NCBI GenBank assembly: GCA_014237395.1
Contig: JABZFP010000013.1
Span: 1 to 64,000, forward strand
Source of the DNA: Desulfobacteraceae bacterium
GTDB taxonomy: Bacteria > Desulfobacterota > Desulfobacteria > Desulfobacterales > UBA5852
Reading direction: 5' to 3'
DNA length: 64,000 bases
In this document: positions 1-9,402 of the stretch, piece after piece
How the letters are laid out: each line of letters begins with the position of its first letter
Position numbering within the stretch: position 1 is the stretch's first letter
Program-made: the position numbers and the translations under genes
The notes under the pieces: model-generated
Database searches by the model: none
Told to the model about the DNA's origin: nothing
The model's input: the letters and a program-made list of their open reading frames with translations, nothing else

Positions 1-545
1 TCTACGACCGCGTCCGAAGACGCACTCATGGTCACCACGAAATTCACCGTACCGGCCGCCTCACCCACCGTCTGATCCTGAGCCACACCAAAATCCAACG
101 TCGCAACATCGTTGTCCGTAATAGCAACCGCCTGCGATCCACTTACGCTGTCGGTGCCGTTGCCTGGATCGACCAAGGTAATGGTGAATGTTTCTATCGC
201 TTCGACCAAGCCTTCTTGCGGGATTTCAAGCACTATGTCGGACAAAACGGTGCCTGAATTGTCCCCGGCGGTTAGCGTAATGATTCCGGTAATGTCATTG
301 TAATCGGAACCGTCAATGTTGGTTCCACTGATCGTGTAGCTCAGTGTGAAACCAGAGACGATGGTATCCGAAATCGCCAGCGGAAAAGATACTGTTGCAG
401 CAGGGCCTTCCGTTACGGAGGCCGGAGATGGGCTGCCAATAGTTACCGTTCCCGCCATAAGCGTGGATGGGAGGACCAACAATACCCAAAACAGCGCCAG
501 CGCCACTTTAACGTAATGAGAGTGTTGATCATGTCTGCTTCGCAT
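1..545 (-). CDS. Secreted Calx-beta domain protein, N-terminal part (cut by window edge)
   Basis: The frame is open from an ATG at 545 to the window edge, with a strong ribosome binding site (GAGGAGG) 5 bases upstream. Residues 1-13 are charged and 14-31 form a hydrophobic signal peptide ending near LMA. After it come about 110 residues of Calx-beta sandwich (SVTEG, YTISGTN, GSDYNDI, ETFTITL, ITDND), and a second repeat begins at the edge. It lies on the same strand 124 bases after the PilX-like gene. From that position I infer a large pilus-associated or surface adhesin, occupying the place where PilY1 often sits. The C-terminal part that would decide this is outside the window. Confidence 0.8.
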   Translation of the reverse strand, partial: MRSRHDQHSHYVKVALALFWVLLVLPSTLMAGTVTIGSPSPASVTEGPAATVSFPLAISDTIVSGFTLSYTISGTNIDGSDYNDITGIITLTAGDNSGTVLSDIVLEIPQEGLVEAIETFTITLVDPGNGTDSVSGSQAVAITDNDVATLDFGVAQDQTVGEAAGTVNFVVTMSASSDAVV

Positions 546-669
546 ATATTCCTCCTCGATCCGCTGTTTCGAATATCTCGCGGTCATTCAGTATCAGCGT
601 GTACCCATAAGATTTAGGCAGGGATGCCATTTGGGCCCTATTCCGCTATAAAATCATGTCAACCTGCGC

Positions 670-1191
670 TCAGAACCGCTTGTTGTACCCCACTTCCATC
701 AACTCCCGCCCATCGCGGGAACTGTGATGAACATAAATGGCGTAACGCCGGACCTGGGTCGTATTGGTCGCCTTCTTCGAGGAACCGGACGCAACCCCTT
801 TGTCTACGGCACAGAACGCGACTTCGGCATCCAGCGATGACGGCATAGCCGTATCGTCGGCATCCAGTCCGTCAAAATCCCAGTTGGCCATATCCGTCAT
901 GTCGGCAGCCCCGGCATCTGCAAAAAGGTAGTCCGGGGAGTGATCCAGCAGGTTGGCCTTGATTTCTTCTTCTATGGTAAATGCCGCCTCCACCAGCCCG
1001 GCTTCCGTGCGGTAAAACGTTTGATTGCGCAAGACCTCATTGCGGGCCATGAAAATTTCAGTGTTAGCCGACTGGGTGGCATAGATCCCGATCAATGTCA
1101 TCAGCACAATGAACATCAGGGCAATCACAATGGCGGAACCTTCCTGGTTCGACAGAATCGCAATCGTTTTGGCAGGAGTCGTCTTCTTCAT
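670..1191 (-). CDS. PilX-like minor pseudopilin assembly protein
   Basis: 173 residues. The start is set at 1191 (MKKTTPAK) because a GAGGAAAA site precedes it and an earlier start would overlap the upstream gene. Residues 17-40 carry the PilX N-terminal pattern EGSAIVIALMFIVLMTLIGI, followed by an N-terminal helix with ANTEIFMARNE. PilX-type proteins help initiate type IV pilus assembly and sit in the inner membrane. It is the last pseudopilin gene in a FimT-PilV-PilW-PilX order, which supports the call. The C-terminal half is not conserved enough to recognise directly. Confidence 0.8.
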   Translation of the reverse strand: MKKTTPAKTIAILSNQEGSAIVIALMFIVLMTLIGIYATQSANTEIFMARNEVLRNQTFYRTEAGLVEAAFTIEEEIKANLLDHSPDYLFADAGAADMTDMANWDFDGLDADDTAMPSSLDAEVAFCAVDKGVASGSSKKATNTTQVRRYAIYVHHSSRDGRELMEVGYNKRF

Positions 1192-1250
1192 CGGATTTTC
1201 CTCAAAAAAAACTGCATACTTTCCAAATGTCAAATGATTCATATAGCCGT

Positions 1251-1880
1251 CTATATGCCCATGTTGCGGCATCGCACTCGGGTCGAATACGACCGTTCCA
1301 ACAGTCCTTCGCGGCCGGCCGGCTCCTGCACCGTAAGCAATATCTGCACAGACCGGATTTCCGTAAGATCGGCGGTTTCATCACCGTCTCTATCGAAATA
1401 ACGGAATCGCAGGTTGGTCACATTATCTACCAGGGTTTGTTCTATGCTGCCATAGAGCCTGAGGCGGAGTGTATTGTCGTCCACGTTCCAGTAGTAGGTA
1501 AGCCGCTCAAAGTTGTCGTCGTCGATCTCACCGTTTGAGTCGGTTTCGCCCTCGGGGACACGGTCGGAGGTAAACCGGAGGGAGGTGGCAATGGCTTGTT
1601 CGAAACCGGTGTTTGCTTGTTGCGAAGGGTCAAGGCCGGCCAGACGAATGTCGTTGACCATATAGGCAATGGCCATTCTCACATTCTGCTGGGCTCCGGC
1701 CGCCACCTCCTGGGTGGTGTAGGAGCGCCGCAAAGATGTCATGACGGAAATAACGCCCGCCATGAGAAGACTCAACATGCAAATGGCCACCAGCAGTTCA
1801 ACAAGGGTAAAACCAGCCTTATTTTTTACAACCTTGCCAGTTTGGACGTACTGATTTCCGTGTGATCGGCGACGCATCAT
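1251..1880 (-). CDS. PilW-like minor pseudopilin
   Basis: 209 residues. A class III signal sequence is clear: basic leader, then KAG before FTLVELLVAI with Glu at +5, the substrate pattern of prepilin peptidase PilD. The N-terminal hydrophobic helix spans about residues 24-46. The middle has VRMAIAYMVNDIRLAGLDP, typical of PilW (cf. the N-terminal helix continuing into the globular domain). The start codon overlaps the pilV stop (ATATGATG), so the two are translationally coupled. Likely role: minor pilin in the priming complex of type IV pili or a type II-like secretion pseudopilus. Confidence 0.85.
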   Translation of the reverse strand: MMRRRSHGNQYVQTGKVVKNKAGFTLVELLVAICMLSLLMAGVISVMTSLRRSYTTQEVAAGAQQNVRMAIAYMVNDIRLAGLDPSQQANTGFEQAIATSLRFTSDRVPEGETDSNGEIDDDNFERLTYYWNVDDNTLRLRLYGSIEQTLVDNVTNLRFRYFDRDGDETADLTEIRSVQILLTVQEPAGREGLLERSYSTRVRCRNMGI

Positions 1881-2341
1881 ATCCCGCCTCCATGCGTGAT
1901 CGAATTCAAGGTAATCGTTCGATTACCGCCGTGCACCGTGGTCCACTCCACCTGGATCTCCACCTCACGGGCAAAGTCGCTGGTGGGTGTGGCGATCCCT
2001 GCGATATTGGGAGGGTTGCTGATTCTGGTCCTGCGGGTATAAATCCCACCGGCATTGCCATTGGCATCAAGGTTCGATTCATCTTCATCAGCCAAGTCGG
2101 TAATGTCCGGCGTATTCTTGATTTCTTCCATTTTCTGATGGGCCAGCATGACCGCCTGGGTGGTCGTATTGCTGTTGGTCGTGTTGCGGACCGTTGCGAC
2201 CTGCATCCGGCCAATGGCCAGAAGACCGATGGCCAGAATAGCGACCGCAATCAGGACTTCGATCAATGAGAACCCGTGTTCATCCGACACTAAGCTTCGC
2301 TGCATTATCGCGATAGTGTTATCGACGCACTTTCTTTTCAT
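1877..2341 (-). CDS. PilV-like minor pseudopilin
   Basis: 154 residues. A 23-residue leader ends in EHG before FSLIEVLIAVAILAIGLLAIG, a prepilin-type N-methylation site with Glu at +5. The downstream segment (MQVATVRNT, AVMLAHQKMEEIKNT) matches PilV-type minor pilins. A ribosome binding site GAGGATTAA lies over the stop of the preceding fimT gene, so expression is probably coupled. It acts in the inner membrane and periplasm as part of the pilus initiation complex. Confidence 0.85.
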   Translation of the reverse strand: MKRKCVDNTIAIMQRSLVSDEHGFSLIEVLIAVAILAIGLLAIGRMQVATVRNTTNSNTTTQAVMLAHQKMEEIKNTPDITDLADEDESNLDANGNAGGIYTRRTRISNPPNIAGIATPTSDFAREVEIQVEWTTVHGGNRTITLNSITHGGGI

Positions 2342-2344
2342 GCT

Positions 2345-2809
2345 TTAATCCTCTTCAGTCCGAACGCGGCCAAACGGGCTCACGACCACCTCGTAGCGCC
2401 TCCCGCCCGCGGAGGTCAGTGTAACCGTACCGGCGGAACCATCCGGAATCCCTCGCGCATTAAAGGACATCCGGCTACTACTAAAGGTATTGCCTGTAAT
2501 GGATACCCCGTCAGGCAAGGCACGGTCGGCGATGGTATCTTCACCGGCGCCCAGGATGCTGTCTTCGTTCGGGTCGGTAAAAATCTGGTAGGCTGTGTTG
2601 CCCGTGAACAACACACAAACATTGCTGTTCTCTCGCACCGCCCGTAACTTAGCCCGTTCGAAATCCGCTTTTAGGGAGTTGGCCGCACCCCTGGCTTTGG
2701 CACTGTCCCGCCACGATAGCCATCCGGGAATCGTGATTGTCGCCATAACTGCGACAATCGCAATGGCAACCATCAGTTCAAGTAGCGTAAAGCCTTTATT
2801 GGACGACAT
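2345..2809 (-). CDS. FimT/GspH-like pseudopilin
   Basis: 154 residues. It has a very short leader (MSSNKG) followed by FTLLELMVAIAIVAVMATI, the type IV prepilin cleavage and N-methylation pattern. The C-terminal part (about residues 45-150) has the GspH/FimT beta fold signature: LRAVRENSNVCV, then a small-residue-rich strand and GRVRTEE at the end. A GGGAGGAATC site precedes the ATG at 2809. It is the first gene of the minor pseudopilin operon. GspH-like proteins occur in both type II secretion and type IV pilus systems; the PilV-PilW-PilX neighbours favour pili. Confidence 0.85.
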   Translation of the reverse strand: MSSNKGFTLLELMVAIAIVAVMATITIPGWLSWRDSAKARGAANSLKADFERAKLRAVRENSNVCVLFTGNTAYQIFTDPNEDSILGAGEDTIADRALPDGVSITGNTFSSSRMSFNARGIPDGSAGTVTLTSAGGRRYEVVVSPFGRVRTEED

Positions 2810-3189
2810 GATTCCTCCCTGGAATAAATTTACACTGGCTTATCAAGCAAGAATTATTCCAAATTTTGATCGACACATCCCCAACAGGTATAGTGTGATT
2901 TAAAAATTTATAACTCCATGATTTTCTATTAAATAATTTTACAAAGGGAAACGCTCCGATGTTAATCAAAGTCAAGATACAGACAAAAGGAGAAAGCAAT
3001 GCGACGTAAACATTAAAAATGTTAATGCGCTATTAAAAAAGTTAATGCTTTATCAAGGATATGGCATTGCCATGAGGGTAAGCAAGATGTGCGGGGCAAA
3101 TTCAGCACACAACAAGATTATCAACATCACTTATAATCAAACGCAGATAGGACATTGAGTAAAGAACATAAAAAGATCAATTCATTTCC
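2810..3189. promoter_or_regulatory. AT-rich spacer upstream of the pseudopilin operon
   Basis: 380 bases with no credible gene. The base composition drops sharply compared with both sides. It holds a tandem repeat (3012-3051) and a short palindrome ATGGCATTGCCAT at 3061-3073. It must contain the promoter for the minus-strand pseudopilin operon, and the transcript of purQ runs into it from the other side. I see no convincing terminator for purQ and no clean -35/-10 or -24/-12 pair. Confidence 0.4.
3012..3051. repeat. Two 20-bp direct repeats
   Basis: Two consecutive 20-base units share ATTAAAAA, one variable base, then GTTAATGC, and differ at only a few positions. A related GTTAATC lies near 2961. 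Two identical half-sites spaced about two helical turns apart, upstream of the pseudopilin operon, look like a regulator binding site or UP element. This is inference. Confidence 0.5.
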
Positions 3190-4011
3190 TCAGCCCTGCA
3201 ACAATGCCACCGCATTCCGAAACATTTGAACCCCGGGGGTCAAACCGGCCGGGAGGGATGACTGGCCGTTCCGTTTGCGGGTATCGGCCTGCCGGGTCCA
3301 GAGCGGGTGGTTGGACCAGTGGTTGAACCCTTCGGGATGCGGCATCAGACCGAAAACACGGCCGGTGGGGTCGCAAACACCGGCGATATCGTCTAAGGAT
3401 CCGTTGGGATTGTGAGGGAAGGCACCGCCCGCCGGCGCGCCGTCGGGCCGGGCATAGCGGGCCGCGATCTGATGATGCGCTTCCAGCCGCGCGATGACCT
3501 CCGGCGCCGTGACAAACTTGCCCTCCCCGTGGCGGATGGGCAGATCGATGACATCGAGCCCCTTCGTGAAGACACAGGGGCTCCGGGTGTCGATTTTGAG
3601 GGTCACCCAGTCGTCGCGAAAATTACCGCAGTCGTTGAACGTCAGCGCCACCGAGCGGGTCTGGTAATCCCCGTCGAAGCCGGGCAGCAGCCCCAGGTTG
3701 ACCAGCGTCTGGAACCCATTGCAAATGCCGATCACCAATCGCTGGCTCTCGACGAAGGCCCGCAGCTGGTCGCCGACGTTGGTGCGCAGCCGAACGGCCT
3801 GCAGCACCCCGGCGCCGTGGTCGTCCCCCCAGCTGAAACCGCCCCCGAAGGCCAGGATCTGGTAGTCGTCAAGCCGGGCATCGCCATCGATAAGGGCATT
3901 GATGTGAACCCTTACGGCTTCGGCACCGGCCAACTCCAATGCATGGGCGGTCTCCAGGTCACAGTTCAGACCGAATCCGGTCAACACGAGGGCACGTATT
4001 TTACCAGTCAT
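3190..4011 (-). CDS. purQ: Phosphoribosylformylglycinamidine synthase glutaminase subunit (PurQ)
   Basis: 273 residues, class I glutamine amidotransferase. The nucleophile elbow VIGICNGFQTLVNLGLLPG holds the catalytic Cys, and AFGGGFSWGDD near residues 54-64 is typical of the PurQ family. The C-terminal VFGLMPHPEGFNHW holds the His-Pro-Glu of the triad. It supplies ammonia to the synthase for conversion of FGAR to FGAM in de novo purine synthesis. The length matches the larger PurQ form that pairs with PurSL. Its start overlaps the purSL stop by 4 bases, so the subunits are coupled. Confidence 0.93.
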   Translation of the reverse strand: MTGKIRALVLTGFGLNCDLETAHALELAGAEAVRVHINALIDGDARLDDYQILAFGGGFSWGDDHGAGVLQAVRLRTNVGDQLRAFVESQRLVIGICNGFQTLVNLGLLPGFDGDYQTRSVALTFNDCGNFRDDWVTLKIDTRSPCVFTKGLDVIDLPIRHGEGKFVTAPEVIARLEAHHQIAARYARPDGAPAGGAFPHNPNGSLDDIAGVCDPTGRVFGLMPHPEGFNHWSNHPLWTRQADTRKRNGQSSLPAGLTPGVQMFRNAVALLQG

Positions 4012-7004
4012 ACCAGATCTCCAAAGGGTGCTTTCCAGGCAGTTTTAAGGTCGTCAAGCGCCAGGTCGACAAGCGGCTCACCACGCGTTCCGCGGATGAC
4101 CATGCGGGGCGCCTCGGTCACGACACCGATACAGCCCACGGCGTGGCCGTCAAGGGCTGCTTCGAAAGCCTGTCGGCGGTCGGGTGCAACCGTCACCAGG
4201 AAGCGGCCGGTCGACTCGGAAAACAGCACTTTATCGTCGCGCAGGGCTTCTTCCAGCGGAACCTTGGCCAAATCAAGCGACAGGCCCAAGCCACCCGCCA
4301 GGGCGGCCAGGGCCGCGTGAACCGCCAGCCCTCCCCGATAGATCCCCCGGACCGACGCTGTCAGGGAATCGGCAATCGCCGTCTGCAAACAGCGGTACAG
4401 GGGCTGGAAAGTTTCGGGGCGCACCTCGGGGACCTGCCGGCCGACATAGCCGAGGTGGTCGTAGTATTCGGAGCCGCCCAGCTCATCCCGGGTGATCCCC
4501 AGCAGATAGACCAGATCCCCGGCGACTTTGACATCCATCGTGGTGCAATGGGCGATATCGGGCACCCGTGAAATCGCACTGAACTGGATGGTTTCCGGAG
4601 CGGACACCTTGTGGCTGATGCCGTAACGACCGGCCAAATTGCCATCCACGTACATGCTGTCTTTCCCCGACAACAAGGGGATGCCATAGGCCAGACAGAC
4701 GTCCCGCAGCGCACGACAAGCGCGCACCAGCTGGGCCGCCTTGAATTTCCCATCAGGATTCTTCTCCGGATGGTATTGGATGTTGGGCCAGCAGAAATTA
4801 TCCACGCCGCCCACGTGGTCGCAATCCCCGCCCACTGCGATCACCCGTCGCAGGGCTTCATCGATGGCACAGGCGGTCATGTGATAGGCATCCACGGCGG
4901 AATAGGTCGGGAGAAGCGCCTGGGAAAAGGCCAACCCCCGCGGGCTGGACAGCACCGGCCGGATCACGGCCGCATCGCTGGGAACGTCCCGGTCAACGCC
5001 CACCATGGGCTTGATCACGCTGCCTCCCTGAACCTCGTGGTCGTACTGGCGGGGCACCCATTCCTTGGAACTAACGTTCGGGCGGGCCAGCATATCCAGG
5101 AGTAAATCCGCATAGCTGGCCGGCTCCCCGATAACCGGTTCGCGCAAACCGCGTGCCGCCGGCGGCAGCCACTCGGCTTCGAATTCCCATTGCGGAAAAC
5201 CGGATTCGAGGAAATCCAGATCGACATAGGCGCAGGTTTCACCGTTATATCGAATATGGAGCTTGCCGGAGTCGGTGTAATGCCCGATCACCGTGCTCTC
5301 CACAGCGTGCTTGCGGGACAGGGCCATGAAACGGTCCACGTCCTCCGGACGCACCGCCACGGTCATCCGTTCCTGGGATTCCGACACCCAGATCTCCCAT
5401 TGATCCAGCCCTTCGTATTTGAGGGGCACCTTTTCCAGATCGACGACGCAGCCGTTGGAAAACTGCGCCGATTCACCGATCGAGGACGACAATCCCCCGC
5501 CGCCGTTATCGGTGATAAACTGGATCAAGCCCTCGTCACGGGCTTCCAGCAGGAAATCGTGCATTTTCTTCTGGGTATAGGGATCACCGATCTGGACATG
5601 GCCGGCCGGCGTGTTTTCAGAGAAAATTTCAGAAGACGCCGTGACCCCGTGGATACCGTCCTTACCGACACGGCCGCCGCACATGATGATAAGGTCGCCG
5701 GCCGAGGTCTTCTTTTGGTCGGCCGGCGCGTCCCCCACACGGGCCGGCATCAAGCCCACGGCGGTGACAAACACGAGGCATTTGCCGAGATAGCCCGGGT
5801 GAAACAGAATATGACCGAAAGTGGTGGGGATACCGCTTTTGTTGCCGCCATCCCGCACGCCTTCGATCACGCCGTCCAGCAGGCGCCGGGGATGGAGGTG
5901 GGGCTGCAGATCGCCGCTGTAATCCCGCGGCCCGACACAGTAGCCGTAGCCGCCCATCAGCAGGCGGGCACCTTTGCCGGTACCCAGGGGATCGCGGTAG
6001 ACCCCGACGATGCCGGTAATGGCCCCGCCATAGGCTTCCATATTCGACGGTGAATTATGGGTCTCGCCGGTGATGACGTAATAATGATCGTCATCGAAAC
6101 GGCCGATGCCGGCGTTGTCCCACAGGACCGATACCACCCAGTCATTTTCGGACTGCAGCTTCAGCGTCGGGGCTTCGATGCAGGTCTTGAAAAGGCTGTC
6201 GACATCTTCAGCCTGCCCGGTCATGGGATCGGTATAGTGAAAAAGCCCACGGAAGGTATTGTGGTTGCAGTGATCGCTGCGGGCCTGGGAAATATACTCC
6301 AGTTCCAGATCGGTGGGATCGGACAGCCCCACCCGGCGGCGCTGTTCCTGGACGCTGTCCCGCAGGAAATAGCGGCGAATCGTGGGGATATCGTTGGGGT
6401 TTAGGGCCAGGTTGCGTTCGTCGCTCACGGCCTGCAGGGCCTGGTCGCTGTCGATGGGAATGGTGCTGACGGTGGGGGTGTGGTCCAGTTTAACCTTGGG
6501 GATAATGATGCCGATGCCCTCGGCCGGGTTCCAGTCCGCGGCCTGGAAGACTTTCCATTGCTGAATGATATCGTTCGCCAGGAGATCCTCGGCAATCTTG
6601 CGGGCATCGTCCCCGCTCAGTTCCTTGCCGGCCAGGCAATAGCGTTTGGAGGTATAAAGGTTCTCCCCCGGCGCCAGTTGAATCCCCAGGATATCTTCGA
6701 CAGCCTCGACGCCGGTGCTGCCGGGATTGTCGCGAACTCCCGGGCGGAACCCGATCCAAACGGTCCAATCGAAAGGCACCGGCAAGGGCTCGTAGGAAGA
6801 CATCTGGGTGACCGGATTGGTGAAGACTTCGCGGCGAATTAGGTCCAGCTGTTCCGGTGTGAGATCGGCATCGATGGTTACCACCGATACGGTGCGCACC
6901 GTATCCAGCCGGATACCAAAATAGTCCCATGCTTTCCGGCGAAGGGTCTCCCCCTCGGCATCGAACAATTCGGGTTTCAGGGTCACTTCAAGTCGATGCG
7001 GCAT
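4008..7004 (-). CDS. purL: Phosphoribosylformylglycinamidine synthase, fused PurS-PurL subunit
   Basis: 998 residues. It catalyses ATP-dependent amidation of FGAR to FGAM using ammonia delivered by PurQ. Residues 1-190 resemble a duplicated PurS-like domain (MPHRLEVTLKPELFDAEGE, and a second start near LPVPFDWTVWIG). The rest is the PurL ATPase core with GETHNSPSNMEAYGGA, the DNGGGGLSSSIGE loop and GGDCDHVGGVDN. It is intermediate between small PurL (about 740 residues) and the 1300-residue fused enzyme; here the glutaminase is the separate downstream gene. It follows rseP by 19 bases, so purine synthesis is attached to the translation and envelope operon. Confidence 0.95.
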   Translation of the reverse strand: MPHRLEVTLKPELFDAEGETLRRKAWDYFGIRLDTVRTVSVVTIDADLTPEQLDLIRREVFTNPVTQMSSYEPLPVPFDWTVWIGFRPGVRDNPGSTGVEAVEDILGIQLAPGENLYTSKRYCLAGKELSGDDARKIAEDLLANDIIQQWKVFQAADWNPAEGIGIIIPKVKLDHTPTVSTIPIDSDQALQAVSDERNLALNPNDIPTIRRYFLRDSVQEQRRRVGLSDPTDLELEYISQARSDHCNHNTFRGLFHYTDPMTGQAEDVDSLFKTCIEAPTLKLQSENDWVVSVLWDNAGIGRFDDDHYYVITGETHNSPSNMEAYGGAITGIVGVYRDPLGTGKGARLLMGGYGYCVGPRDYSGDLQPHLHPRRLLDGVIEGVRDGGNKSGIPTTFGHILFHPGYLGKCLVFVTAVGLMPARVGDAPADQKKTSAGDLIIMCGGRVGKDGIHGVTASSEIFSENTPAGHVQIGDPYTQKKMHDFLLEARDEGLIQFITDNGGGGLSSSIGESAQFSNGCVVDLEKVPLKYEGLDQWEIWVSESQERMTVAVRPEDVDRFMALSRKHAVESTVIGHYTDSGKLHIRYNGETCAYVDLDFLESGFPQWEFEAEWLPPAARGLREPVIGEPASYADLLLDMLARPNVSSKEWVPRQYDHEVQGGSVIKPMVGVDRDVPSDAAVIRPVLSSPRGLAFSQALLPTYSAVDAYHMTACAIDEALRRVIAVGGDCDHVGGVDNFCWPNIQYHPEKNPDGKFKAAQLVRACRALRDVCLAYGIPLLSGKDSMYVDGNLAGRYGISHKVSAPETIQFSAISRVPDIAHCTTMDVKVAGDLVYLLGITRDELGGSEYYDHLGYVGRQVPEVRPETFQPLYRCLQTAIADSLTASVRGIYRGGLAVHAALAALAGGLGLSLDLAKVPLEEALRDDKVLFSESTGRFLVTVAPDRRQAFEAALDGHAVGCIGVVTEAPRMVIRGTRGEPLVDLALDDLKTAWKAPFGDLV

Positions 7005-7023
7005 GACGGCGGCCTCTCTGGAG

Positions 7024-8082
7024 CTAAAAGTTCACGATGTCGTTGTAGATCACGAAAATCATCAGCATAAGCAGCAAGAAAATACCAAACTGCTGGGCGA
7101 TCTCCCGTATTTTGATACTAACCGGACGGCGGCTGATCATCTCGATCACAAAAAACATCAAATGCCCGCCATCCAGGACCGGGATCGGCAGAAAATTGAG
7201 GATCCCGAGGTTGATGGATATCACCGCTGTAAAAATCAGAAGATTGATCACCCCCTCGCGGGCCTGGGCGCCTGCCATCTGGGCAATTTTGATCGGTCCG
7301 CCCAGCGTGGCGGCCGGTAGCTTGCCCTGGATCAGCTTCACGACGCTCAATACCGTCAGTTCGGTGATTTCCCAAGTTCGCGCCACACTCATCTGGACGG
7401 ATTCTACCAATGAAAGCTCACGAGGAATCACATCGCCCGCGGATCGGATACCGATCACGTAGCGCTCGACATCCTCACCGAAAAGATTCTGTGTGGTCTT
7501 GAGCTCGGGCGCCAGATCAACCGTCAGACGCTGTCCCGTCCTTTCAACGACGAAGGACATGGAGCGGCCCTGGCTGTTGGATATCTGCGCCGCCATTTCT
7601 TCCCAGCTCGTAATGTCGGTACCGTCGATGGCCACCACCAGGTCGTCTTTCTGCAAGCCGGCCCGGGCCGCAACCGAAGGGGTGTCCACTTCGCCCACCA
7701 GCGGTCGCAGCACATAGGTCCCCGAGGTCTGAAACACCAGGAAAAAAATGACCACCGCCAGCAGCAAATTGGACATGGGGCCGGCGGCCACGATGAGAAA
7801 GCGTTTGAAAACACTTTTATGGGTAAAAGACTGCGGGATCAGGTAGGGCTCGATTTCGGTATCCGGCTCTTCCCCGACCATTTTGACGTACCCGCCAAGC
7901 GGGATGAGCGATACGCGATAGTCGGTCATCCCGACGGTCTTGCCGATCAGGCGCGGACCGAAGCCGAGTGAAAATTTTTCAACCCCGACGCCGAAAAACC
8001 GCGCCACCAGGAAATGGCCGAGTTCGTGAAAAAAAATCAGGACACCGAGAACAATAATAAAAGCAAATATGCTCGTGCTCAT
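7024..8082 (-). CDS. rseP: Site-2 intramembrane metalloprotease RseP
   Basis: 352 residues. The zinc-binding HELGH is at residues 19-23 inside the first membrane helix. A PDZ domain lies near residues 115-190 (AARAGLQKDDLVVAIDG), and the C-terminal membrane motif NFLPIPVLDGGHL provides the third zinc ligand Asp. These are the hallmarks of the RseP/S2P family, which cleaves anti-sigma factors and signal-peptide remnants within the inner membrane. It follows dxr, the usual order in the rpsB-to-rseP cluster. Length agrees with deltaproteobacterial RseP with one PDZ domain rather than the two of E. coli. Confidence 0.93.
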   Translation of the reverse strand: MSTSIFAFIIVLGVLIFFHELGHFLVARFFGVGVEKFSLGFGPRLIGKTVGMTDYRVSLIPLGGYVKMVGEEPDTEIEPYLIPQSFTHKSVFKRFLIVAAGPMSNLLLAVVIFFLVFQTSGTYVLRPLVGEVDTPSVAARAGLQKDDLVVAIDGTDITSWEEMAAQISNSQGRSMSFVVERTGQRLTVDLAPELKTTQNLFGEDVERYVIGIRSAGDVIPRELSLVESVQMSVARTWEITELTVLSVVKLIQGKLPAATLGGPIKIAQMAGAQAREGVINLLIFTAVISINLGILNFLPIPVLDGGHLMFFVIEMISRRPVSIKIREIAQQFGIFLLLMLMIFVIYNDIVNF

Positions 8083-8184
8083 TGGTTTTAGCGGTACTTT
8101 CCGAAGGCTGCCCCAGGGGTGGCTGGGATTAGAGGATGATCATGACTGACTGCCGAGGGATCATAAGGGAATTGCCCTGAAACT

Positions 8185-9369
8185 TCAAGCGTTGCATCGT
8201 CGAATTTCGTTGCCCGCTATCTGCCGGGCCTCGCGGTCGGCCTCGCGAATCTGTTCAATCGATGGCTGGAATTGCGGTGTGTGCCGCTCCATGGTTTGAT
8301 GAATCACGCGATGGATATCGGTGAAGGCGATGCGCCGCTCTAAAAAGGCGCTGACGGCCATCTCATTGGCGGCATTCAAAACCGCCGGCAGGGTGCCGCC
8401 TCCGGCACAGGCTTCAAACGCCAGAGCCAGACAGGGAAAGCGTTCCAGATCCGGCGGTTCAAACGTCAATTTGGCCAGGGTCGTGAAATCCGGGTAGCCC
8501 AGTTCCAGCGGCAGCCGCTCCGGATAGGCCAGCGCATACCCGATGGGGCCCTTCATGTCCGGGATGCCCAACTGGGCCAGGACGGAACCGTCCACGAACC
8601 CCACCATGGAGTGCACGATGCTCTGGGGATGAACGATGACCTCGATTTTGTCCGGTGCCATGTCAAACAGGTGACGCGCCTCGATAAACTCCAGGCCCTT
8701 GTTCATCAGGGTGGCCGAATCGATGGTAATTTTAGCGCCCATGGACCAGTTGGGATGGTTCAGGGCGTCCTCGAGACGAATGGCGCCGAACCGGTCCGGG
8801 GCGAGCGTGCGGAAGGGTCCCCCGGAAGCCGTCAGAAAGAGGCGGGCCACCTCCCGCCGGGGATGCTGACCGATACACTGGTAGATGGCGCTGTGCTCAC
8901 TGTCCACCGGCAGGATGGGGACACCCGCCGCCGCGGCCCGGGCCATGACGATCTCGCCGGCCATCACCAGGGTTTCCTTGTTTGCCAGGGCTATGGGCTT
9001 GCCGGCATCGATGGCCGCCAGGGTGGGCATCAGGCCCGCCGCCCCCACCACACCGGTCACCACCATATCCGCATCGGGCAGCGAAGCAGCCACGATCATG
9101 CCGCTCTCACCCCACAGCAAGTCGGTCTTTACGTCATCCGGCAGCAGCTCCCGAAGACGGTCGCGGTCGGCTTCGTCGATAACCACCGCCAGCGCGGGAC
9201 GGAATTCCGCGATCTGGCGCGCCAGCAATGCGACATTCCGCCCGGCCGTGAGACTGACGGCGCGATAACGGTCCGGGAACTGCCGCACGATATCGAGGGT
9301 GCTGCATCCAATCGAGCCCGTCGCCCCTAAAACCGCCAGATTTTTCTTTGCATTCATGGCGTTAACCAT
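8185..9369 (-). CDS. dxr: 1-deoxy-D-xylulose 5-phosphate reductoisomerase
   Basis: Second enzyme of the MEP isoprenoid pathway; converts DXP to MEP with NADPH in the cytosol. The N-terminal NADPH fold GATGSIGCSTLDIVRQ and the active-site segment VDSEHSAIYQC (metal ligands) are clear, as are the catalytic loop SMGAKITIDSATLMNKGLE and the C-terminal LNAANEMAVSAFL. I give the ATG at 9369; an ATG at 9357 (MNAKKNLAVLG) fits homologues slightly better, and a TTG at 9384 is also possible. None has a strong ribosome binding site. About 390 residues, standard length. Confidence 0.93.
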   Translation of the reverse strand: MVNAMNAKKNLAVLGATGSIGCSTLDIVRQFPDRYRAVSLTAGRNVALLARQIAEFRPALAVVIDEADRDRLRELLPDDVKTDLLWGESGMIVAASLPDADMVVTGVVGAAGLMPTLAAIDAGKPIALANKETLVMAGEIVMARAAAAGVPILPVDSEHSAIYQCIGQHPRREVARLFLTASGGPFRTLAPDRFGAIRLEDALNHPNWSMGAKITIDSATLMNKGLEFIEARHLFDMAPDKIEVIVHPQSIVHSMVGFVDGSVLAQLGIPDMKGPIGYALAYPERLPLELGYPDFTTLAKLTFEPPDLERFPCLALAFEACAGGGTLPAVLNAANEMAVSAFLERRIAFTDIHRVIHQTMERHTPQFQPSIEQIREADREARQIAGNEIRRCNA

Positions 9370-9402
9370 TCTATCGCCGCACAATCGCGGCGTAATCGAT
9401 CC

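Noticed and set aside
7005..7023. Purine riboswitch before purL
   Set aside because: Only 19 bases separate rseP and purL; no aptamer can fit.
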